Shown one piece after another: positions 57,006-64,000 of a stretch of 64,000 bases of DNA (within the stretch, counting starts at the first letter, position 1; each line of letters opens with the position of its first letter). Origin of the DNA: Selaginella moellendorffii (lineage: Eukaryota > Streptophyta > Lycopodiopsida > Selaginellales > Selaginellaceae); assembly GCF_000143415.4 (NCBI RefSeq), contig NW_003314294.1, positions 985,070 to 1,049,069 on the forward strand. Direction: 5' to 3'. Below the pieces are notes generated by a model, which worked only from the letters and a program-made list of their open reading frames with translations, did not search any database and was not told where the DNA came from. Position numbers and translations under genes: made by a program.

Positions 57006-58320
57006 CTTACCCTACATCAAGAGCTTAGCAATTAGGATTATTATAGAAAATGATCGATCAAACCTTACAAAAAGGATTCCACTCAAGAACGTTAAGTTGG
57101 TGTAAGAAAACAAGCGTACCTGGCGGTTTTCGACCCTACACAGCCAGCCGTGATAGAAGAAAAGATTACCCACCTGTAAACTTCCGAACTATATCAGTGG
57201 CACCATAAACTCCCTCTTAGGACTCTTGCATGACAAGAAAGGTAACACTTTCCACAGCCATTTTGTTACCTGCCGTTTTGCAACAGGTGCTCCCGCCTCG
57301 TCCATGAATCCTGTGCACCATTTTGACACTGTCAATTGAGAGAAAAGCAAAAGAGAACTCGCCCAACCAAAAACTCACCTCTACTTTGTAATGCCATCCT
57401 TAACAATTCTGCTGCACAGGAGCACCACTTGGTCTTACTGCTTGTTGCACACCCCCGAGCAAATCCTCTTGCTCTAACCACGACGGTCCTCGTCGACAAA
57501 CCAGACTTGTTCCAGGAACCATGGTATGTGTATATATGACTTTGTTTGTTGTTCTGACGTATCAGTTATTTGTGCAGGTTGCATATACAACCAAAGAGTG
57601 TCCGCCTAATGCAGCTCGTCATTGAACGCTTGTCAAGGGTAGGGGTAATCTGGGATATTGGGACGGGCATATGGCATGGGCACTGAGAAGAATGAGCAAC
57701 TAGCACGGATAGCAATGAACAAGCTGGCAGAGAATGTTCAGCAACGGAGATACCTACCCAGTGTACTCAAACCTCTACTGATGGTCGTGTCTCGAATAGC
57801 TGCAATGTTGCACCGAAGAGAAGTGTGGAATGATAAGTTGATTTCTATTTTGTCTCTTCAATGCTCTTCTGCCGACTGGGACAAGTGGTAATAACCTTTT
57901 CAGTCGGCACTTTTAGAGTTACTCAAAATGCCAAATTTGGGCATATGCTACGAGCATGCTTGTCCACGTAACCGTCTCTGGGGCATCCAGTTTAACAATC
58001 GCCTGGCTCCTTCGGTCATCTGATTCTAAGTCAACCCATGGTCCCCCCACGACACTGCATCTTGCATCGGCATTTCCGGAACACAATCGCAGCCTCATCC
58101 AGGTGCCTCTTCTGGGTATATGCTGCAAGAAGCGCGTTCCAAGTGAGGCAGTCGATCGAACGTCTTCTTGACTTCCTCCATGCATCCCCTGCGCGCAAAG
58201 GTGACCTCCTGGAGGATATCCTCCATTGCGATGCAGGTTAGCCATTTCAATCCTCATTCTTTCGGTTTCTGAGCTCCAACTCCAAATTCTTTGGAAACTT
58301 TCTCATTTGGTAATCATTTG
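57006..58320. other. Intergenic stretch with PPR remains
   Basis: The 77-codon frame at 57658 has a TTG start and no motif. The only recognisable content is a frameshifted PPR fragment at about 57905-58240. No complete gene. Confidence 0.45.
57905..58240 (-). pseudogene. Frameshifted PPR repeat fragment
   Basis: Minus-strand reading yields VTWTSMLVAYAQIWHF in one frame and CLTWNALLAAYTQKRHLDEA in another, two adjacent S-type repeats separated by a frame shift. No start, stop context or further repeats are found. Confidence 0.75.
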
Positions 58321-58443
58321 CATTGACAACAGTGTTGACAAATACAATAAGAAATAGAAAATGAAAGACAATGCATTAACTTGTTTTTATTTTTAAACCA
58401 CAAAGCAGAATCTTATTATATGTATGCAATCCGTGGACTCTTG

Positions 58444-59125
58444 CTAACCAATTGCGCGTCTGGTCTGCTTGCTGAGGCGTATAGTGTGCACATCTTCATG
58501 GCCCCATTTGCCAATCCAGTACTGCAAGCCGTGCTCATTGGTCGATTCATCTGTTGGTCCGCTGAAGATTGGTCTCATGTACAAGGTATCCATTACGACC
58601 TCCTCACTGTTGGCCGGGTTGGGTCGAACTCTGACGCACTGAGCTTGCCTCCACAATGAGAGGCTGTACTTTCCAAATGTTTTCCTCTCGCCTGCAGCAA
58701 GCATGCGTATGGACATTCCGACATTGATCAAGAGGATCGATATAAGTGGATGAGGCTGACATAATATACGTACCAGGTAAGATTTCTACAAAACCCCCTT
58801 CGGACTGAAGCTTTTGAGTAATGAAGAGCACGGTGCTGGCTGCCCAACCTGTTGCGGTGGATGCAATTGATATACCTGAGATGCTTGCAGCAGCAGCTGT
58901 GAAGGCCGCCAAGGCCTCAGTAGAAACAAAGAACACATCGATGACTCCATTAGCAACCAGAGCCGCGCTGAATGGTGCAGCGGCTCCAGCGGTTGCAACG
59001 ACAGTGGCAACGGCCGCAAATACAGTGACAACAGTGGTGGCAATACCAATGGCTGCAGTATCAGGGCCTACTTTCACAAGGTAAGGGTCGGGAGTGTTGT
59101 TGTAGATGGAAATATAGGAGCCCAT
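58444..59125 (-). CDS. Unknown 199-aa protein, copy 1 of an inverted pair
   Basis: Two exons: ATG 59125 (MGSYISIYNNTPDPYLVKVG; the frame opens upstream at a non-ATG codon), exon 1 to about 58774 (GGFVEILPG), an intron of 82 nt, and exon 2 (ERKTFGKYSLSLWRQAQCVR ... NEHGLQYWIGKWGHEDVHTI), stop 58446-58444. The middle is a long small-residue hydrophobic stretch (AAIGIATTVVTVFAAVATVV, AAPFSAALVANGVIDVFFVS, AFTAAAASISGISIASTATG) that could form two or three membrane helices. The C-terminal domain is soluble-looking with conserved Trp/Gly. I do not know the family. Near-identity to copy 2 implies a recent duplication or gene conversion and intact coding capacity in both. Confidence 0.7.
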
Positions 59126-59255
59126 TGCAAAATTTTGCACCCCAGCAGGCAGGTAATGCTGGCAATGTTGCTCGAGGAATCCTCATCCTGATACTTAAGG
59201 GGCCAAACGAATGGTCTATTTAGTGTGTGGTGATTGCATCTTTTAACTTGCATTT

Positions 59256-59415
59256 GCACAAGCCTTATCATCACACATAACGTGGGTATTGTATGAGAAC
59301 CTTTTGTAAAACTAAATGTGGATACATGTACTAAATGTTTCAATTTTTTTAGGAGCATTTATTACATTTTTTTAATTTGTTTTTTCATAATTCGAAGCCT
59401 CGTAGAGTCTTAGGT
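59256..59415 (+). repeat. A/T-rich dispersed repeat, copy 1
   Basis: Characteristic core TTTCAATTTTTTTAGGAG followed by a TTATTACATTTTTTT block and TTTGTTTTTTC. Found again inverted at 59418-59606 and direct at about 60925-61125. Confidence 0.8.
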
Positions 59416-59417
59416 AT

Positions 59418-59606
59418 TGAGTGTGACAGGAAAAAACAAATAAAAACAATGTAATAAATACTCCTAAAAAAATTGAAACATTTAGCACATGTATCGACAT
59501 TTAATTTTAAAAAAGTTCTCATACATACCCACGTTGTGTGTGATGATAAGGTTTGTGCAAATGCAAGTTAAAAGATGCAATCACCACACACCAAATAGAC
59601 CATTTG
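59418..59606 (-). repeat. A/T-rich dispersed repeat, copy 2 (inverted)
   Basis: Reverse complement of copy 1 with scattered substitutions; the two meet tail to tail at about 59416. Confidence 0.8.
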
Positions 59607-60079
59607 CAAGGTTTTGGCTCCTGTACCTTGTGCTGGTACAATGTCAGTATCAATAATCAAACAAGCTTGGGCGCCTTTTCATACCAAACTCTCAAGTTAA
59701 GCAGGCCGCTTCACTTGGCCGGCAAATAGTTTCTACAAGACAAAAGCCATACTGTTTGAATAGCGGTGCATGTGCATTGATGAACCAAGACTGATTCACA
59801 ATTCTGGAGTGTAATTTGGCCTGCAAATAGTTGCTGAGCTGCATCACTTGTTGGATTTAAATTTGATCTAAATAATACATTGCATGTGCATTTTATTCTG
59901 CTGTGTTATACATAGAGGCTCGCATCCACATCTTGCCCACGATGCAAGTTACGCGCTTAATTGTTGTTACATTTCATTCCTGGAGTTTCCACGTTCGTTT
60001 GGCCCCTTAAGTATCAGGATGAGGATTCCTCGAGCAACATTGCCAGCATTACCTGCCTGCTGGGGTGCAAAATTTTGCA

Positions 60080-60761
60080 ATGGGCTCCTACATTTCCATC
60101 TACAACAACACTCCCGACCCTTACCTTGTGAAGGTAGGCCCTGATACTGCAGCCATTGGTATTGCCACCACTGTTGTCACTGTATTTGCGGCCGTTGCCA
60201 CTGTCGTTGCAACCGCTGGAGCCGCTGCACCATTCAGCGCGGCTCTGGTTGCTAATGGAGTCATCGATGTGTTCTTTGTTTCTACTGAGGCCTTGGCGGC
60301 CTTCACAGCTGCTGCTGCAAGCATCTCAGGTATATCAATTGCATCCACCGCAACAGGTTGGGCAGCCAGCACCGTGCTCTTCATTACTCAAAAGCTTCAG
60401 TCCGAAGGGGGTTTTGTAGAAATCTTACCTGGTACGTATATTCTGTCAGCCTCATCCACTTATATCGATCCTCTTGATCAATGTCGGAATGTCCATACGC
60501 ATGCTTGCTGCAGGCGAGAGGAAAACATTTGGAAAGTACAGCCTCTCATTGTGGAGGCAAGCTCAGTGCGTCAGAGTTCGACCCCACCCGGCCAACAGTG
60601 AGGAGGTCATAATGGATACCTTGTACATGAGACCAATCTTCAGCGGACCAACAGATGAATCGACCAATGAGCACGGCTTGCAGTACTGGATTGGCAAATG
60701 GGGCCATGAAGATGTGCATACTATACGCCTCAGCAAGCAGACCGGACGCGCAATTGGTTAG
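60080..60761 (+). CDS. Unknown 199-aa protein, copy 2 of an inverted pair
   Basis: Mirror of copy 1: exon 1 60080-60431, intron 60432-60513, exon 2 60514-60761 (352 + 248 nt = 200 codons including stop). Only three residues differ from copy 1 in the spliced protein as I read it (H for N in RPHPAN, I for V in EEVIMD, G for R in KQTGRAIG). Start, donor (CCTG|GTACGT), acceptor (GCTGCAG) and stop are the same in both copies, so both could be expressed. Features and family uncertainty are as for copy 1. Confidence 0.7.
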
Positions 60762-60924
60762 CAAGAGTCCACGGATTGCATACATATAATAAGATTCTGC
60801 TTTGTGGTTTAAAATAAGAAACAAGTTAATGCATTGTCTTTCATTTTCTATTTCTTATTGTATTTGTCAACACTGTTGTCAATAGTCGGGGGTCTATAGT
60901 GCAAATAAATAGTCTATTTGCAGA

Positions 60925-61125
60925 AGCCTTATCATCACACAAAACGTGGGTATTGTACAAGAACTTTTTTAAAATTAAATGTGCATAATAATGAAGCAAA
61001 TGTATATATATATATATATGTTAGCATGTACTAAATGTTTCAATTTTTTTAGGAGTATTTATTACATTTTTTTATTTGTTTTTTCCTAATTACTAACACT
61101 GGGAGCCTTGTAGTGTCTCAGGTAT
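60925..61125 (+). repeat. A/T-rich dispersed repeat, copy 3, with an (AT)n tract
   Basis: Shares CCTTATCATCACAC, ACGTGGGTATTGTA and TTTCAATTTTTTTAGGAG with copy 1 and is interrupted by a TATATATATATATATATA run near 61002-61019. Confidence 0.75.
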
Positions 61126-61714
61126 CTACAATGCATTTCCTTGTAAGCCGGTTCTGATCTGGATGAATTTATTTAAAACATCTCAAGTTAAATGATACAA
61201 CGGGGCACATAACTGGGATAGGTGAATGAGGCCAGGTGCAAAGGATCTGAGGGATAATGTTTGGGCCAAGAGTTACACCTTTAGTCACTAAATTTCACTA
61301 ATATAACAATCTACTAGAAAGTTGACAATTTAAGCATGACAAGGAAGTCATATTAATGAATGTCAAAGTCATGTGGAGCAGGTTAGATATAGCTCTCTAG
61401 TGTGAAACTGTTGACCCGATCCATGCTGATTCCTAAAACACAAACTGAAACATTATAAATGTAGGTATATTTGGTGTTGATGTCAAGAAGTTTGAATGCA
61501 TCTTTATCAATCATCACCATTGAATAGAGCTCCAAGAATCTAAATTTTCAACTTGAATCCATGGTTGCTTTGTTATCACACTCAATGAGAGCATCTATTT
61601 GTTAATCTAAACTAGAACTCTACCTTTGTTGTAGAAGCAGTTTCATACTTCAGTTTACTATTAAAAATGAATTACAAATACTGCAGGTTTAAAATCCTGC
61701 TACCACAAAATTCA

Positions 61715-63130
61715 CTGTTATGAAGATATGAACACTTGCTTCAAATTCTCCTTGTCACATAACTTTTTCCAAGTTGAAGGCCTGGATTTTACAGAGAGGA
61801 GTAAATTTCTGCTTGAAGATCCATTTGGTGGAGACCACTCTTCTATCTTCTAGCAAATCTGCCAAACTCCAAGCATTGTTCTTCATAAGGGTATAATACT
61901 CTTCTTTCATTGCTCAGCACCATTGGGTAGCCTCCCGACTATACATTGCTTCAGGAATTGTGAGAGGTTCTGGAGTCATCCATCGCTCAACTCCTGCAAA
62001 GTAGAAATCAGCTACACTGTTGGCAGGCATTCTTCCTCAAAGTTGAGGTGCTGGCAGACTCCAAAGCCAGATAACTTATGTGCCCAGATTTGGTTGAGTG
62101 AGAATGAGAAGGAGAGGAGTGAGAAGGTTCAGGAACCAAAGTGGAGGCTAGAGGAGAAGGAGGAGGATCCGTTGAAGACATTGTTCAGTACCACTGGTGA
62201 ATCTGGAATAGGATCTGGTACTAGAGGCAATGGTAAACCTGGAGCTTGATTCACTTGAGTGTTTTCTGGAATAGAGAGAGGCTCCCCGTCAAGTAGCAGC
62301 AGCCAAGATGAGTTAGTAGAGGAATCACAAGAGATGATACCTCTAGAATGTGAAGTGAGAAGATGCTTGTACAACTTTTGCTCATCAAACAAACCATCTA
62401 TGTTGTGCTTGATGGTGTGGGATTCCCAATAGGCTTTCATTTGCTCACTGTAGCCAATGAGAACACAACAAGAGCTCTTGGGGTCCAATTTCTGTCACAG
62501 ATCGTCAGGAACATGGGTGATGGAGATGGCTCGCTGCATGCTGGCATGCCTCGATCTTTCTGATGCAAAGCAGTAGCCTATATACCTTACGAGCTGTGGA
62601 TTGGGAAGAAACCTAGCATTGCTCACTTGCGCATCTTTGGTTGCGCTGCCTATGAGGTCCTATTTATACGCTTTGCAACTCCATTCTGTTGCGGGGTGTA
62701 CCTGAAACAAAACTAGCACTGGATCCCTTCCCGTTCATAATAACAAAAGAATTCATTAGACAAGTACTTGCCACCACTGTCGTAGTGAAGAACTTGAAGC
62801 CATAAACCTATTGCCACCTCAACCTTTGCTTTGAAAAGCTAGAACAGCTGCATGACTTCAGATTTATGACGCATCAGCTTCACTACCACATTCCTTGTAT
62901 ATATGTTTCTGTGTGAAGGTGCATGGGTACACAATCATCCAAATGAACCAGTGCTAACGCCTGTGTACAACAAATCTTGAGAAAGATTGCCGAGAAAGAA
63001 CCACTTCTGGTTAACTCTTGAGCAAGCTCCTTGATTGATGCCATAGTTGAAGAGAAACAGCCTCCTTGGCTACTAAAGTGGCACTTGTTGGGATCACTGT
63101 GACGTTTAGCTTATATAGCCCACCACATCT
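61715..63130 (-). mobile_element. Decayed Ty1/copia pol relic
   Basis: Reading the minus strand from 63130: GAG-preintegrase LYKLNVTVIPTSATLVAKEA and SLQLWH; integrase SGGKYLSNEF and YTPQQNGVAKR (about 62700-62660); then PKSSCCVLIGYSEQMKAYWE (about 62485-62425); then the reverse-transcriptase opening EEYYTLMKNNAWSLADLLED and VVSTKWIFKQKF (about 61900-61780). Stops and frameshifts interrupt every block. About 150 bp at 62510-62662 is inverted, so YELWIGKKPSIAHLRIFGCA reads on the plus strand. No LTRs are recognised. The element is inactive. Confidence 0.85.
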
Positions 63131-63293
63131 ACTGCCACTGGCAACCTCCTCCTATTGCTGGTCCAGTAACTAACAGCTGCTGCGACTGAAGATCACCCGA
63201 TAGCCCTTGTCTATGATATCACTGGCAGACAACAGAATTTGGCTTGTTATTGGCACAAATACCTTCAGAGCTCTCTTGTAGGTAGTTGAACGA

Positions 63294-64000
63294 TTAGGGA
63301 ACCTCGGGCAGCCGGATGGACATAACACTGATGAGTCGACTCATGACCACGTGGACATGCCACGTCAGCTGATCGAGACTGACATCTCGACACTCCCACT
63401 CTGGCTCGATCAGCTGAGAGGATGGACTACCCCTCCCACTCAGCCGAAACAGATGGAGAGCAGACTCGCAGTGCAGTGCGATGGCGTTCAAAGGAATCTC
63501 GAGCCAAAGCCTTCGTGAGTATATCAGCCACCATTGCCTCCATTTTGGACTTGTTCCCCGATGTGTTTCGTCCGAGAATGGAAGCGAGGATTGGCGGCCA
63601 GTGCAAGAGCACTTTGGTTGTCCGGGAACATGGAATCCGGGGCAGGTCACGGCAGAACGGTCAACCGAATCGCTTCTTTGCTGGCAGCGGTTAGGACAAT
63701 GTACTCTGCCTCTGTCGAGAACAGAGCCACCAGCGGCTGGCGCATACTGCTCCAGGACACAGCAGCCCCATGGAGCAAGAAGGGAGAGCGCCTTGAGTCC
63801 TGGTCGCCCGCCCAGTCCGCATCCGAGTACCCATGAAGTTCCTGTGACACAGCAGCGCCATAGTGAAGCTGCAAATGCAAGGTACCTCGAACGTAGTGGA
63901 AAATCCGCTTCACAGCTTGCCAATGTGTAGGTCCGGGGTTCTCGAGGAACTGGGAGACCATCCCAACAGCATAGGCGAGATCTGGTCGCGTCCCCAGCAT
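63294..64000 (-). mobile_element. Ty1/copia 3' end (RNase H and putative 3' LTR start), cut by the window edge
   Basis: Minus-strand frame 64000-63647 is the copia RNase H region: TRPDLAYAVGMVSQFLENPG, HWQAVKRIFHYVRGT, LHGYSDADWAGDQDSRRS, AAVSWSSMRQPLVALFSTEA. After a TGA near 63645 it continues DNQSALALAANPRFHSRTKH and, in another frame, MVADILTKALARD, the typical end of copia pol. A purine-rich AGAGTGGGAG followed by TGTCGAGATG at 63392 is a plausible polypurine tract and 3' LTR start. In-frame stop and frameshift mark it as defective. Upstream pol lies beyond the window. Confidence 0.85.

Larger units (their letters stand above)
59209..59993. other. Spacer of the inverted pair
   Basis: Holds two opposite-facing copies of an A/T-rich dispersed repeat (59256-59415 and 59418-59606) and then about 390 bp of unique sequence containing no gene that I recognise. 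Confidence 0.6.
58321..60886. repeat. Large inverted duplication around 59.4 kb
   Basis: The outer arms 58321-59208 and 59994-60886 are near-identical inverted copies (each about 890 bp and containing one gene). Inside them a second pair, about 59209-59390 and 59418-59606, continues the inversion. The right arm is interrupted by about 390 bp (59607-59993) with no left counterpart. Left-arm CATTGACAACAGTGTTGAC equals the reverse complement of the right-arm end. Confidence 0.9.

Noticed and set aside
57658-57891. 77-codon open frame
   Set aside because: Starts at TTG, with no motif and no splice context.
1-64000. tRNA, rRNA and snoRNA genes
   Set aside because: Looked for conserved boxes while reading both strands; none convincing. 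A covariance-model scan would be needed to exclude them.

Overview
The window looks like nuclear DNA of a lycophyte, most likely Selaginella (S. moellendorffii-like). Genes are compact and split by very short GT-AG introns (for example 56 nt in the WDR82 gene, 52 and 48 nt in the Crinkler-like gene, 59 nt in the PORR gene). There are many pentatricopeptide repeat (PPR) proteins built almost only of short 31-residue-type repeats. Plant-only families are present (LNK, PORR, DUF4057, G-type lectin kinases, NdhL). Gene space is mixed with A/T-rich gene-free islands and decayed copia elements. A 160-base run of N lies inside one PPR gene. Species assignment is inference; no database was searched.

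Layout. 0.5-6.3 kb: WDR82/Swd2-like protein (-), FKBP62-type immunophilin (-), cyclin L (+). 6.4-13.7 kb: a PPR gene (-) close behind a G-lectin receptor kinase (-), which is head-to-head with a second G-lectin kinase (+) across a promoter with four W-boxes. 13.8-16.7 kb: CCDC97-like protein, NdhL, mitochondrial IscA-type protein (all +). 17.8-21.4 kb: two tandem LNK-like clock coactivator genes (+). 22.7-25.3 kb: PPR gene with the assembly gap. 26.4-28.3 kb: a small secreted Ile-rich protein and a tandem phytocyanin (-). 28.4-33.3 kb: A/T-rich, no gene. 33.3-34.2 kb: intronless peroxisomal dienoyl-CoA isomerase (-). 34.7-37.5 kb: multi-exon P-loop NTPase of Crinkler/RHS-like architecture (-), followed upstream by an ADP/ATP carrier pseudogene and the DUF4057 gene (-). 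40.7-47.9 kb: fluoride exporter FEX (-), a 5'-incomplete P450 (+), an unknown small gene, NRAMP transporter (-). 48-55.3 kb: PPR (-), A/T island, then PPR (-) and PORR (+) whose start codons are 24 bp apart. 55.9-57 kb: secreted protein with two alpha-crystallin domains (-). 58.3-61.1 kb: a large inverted duplication carrying two nearly identical copies of an unknown 199-aa gene. 61.7-64 kb: decayed Ty1/copia sequence.

Themes. Organelle RNA metabolism (four PPR genes, several PPR relics, one PORR) dominates. Plastid NDH, mitochondrial Fe-S assembly and peroxisomal beta-oxidation genes sit between them. Many housekeeping genes share a telo-box core (TAGGGTTT or TTTAGGG) only 3-20 nt before the ATG. 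Local duplication is frequent: fragments of LNK, DUF4057 and PPR genes recur within a few kilobases of their sources. The strongest candidates for new biology are the Crinkler/RHS-like NTPase bracketed by direct repeats, and the palindromic gene pair near 59.4 kb.
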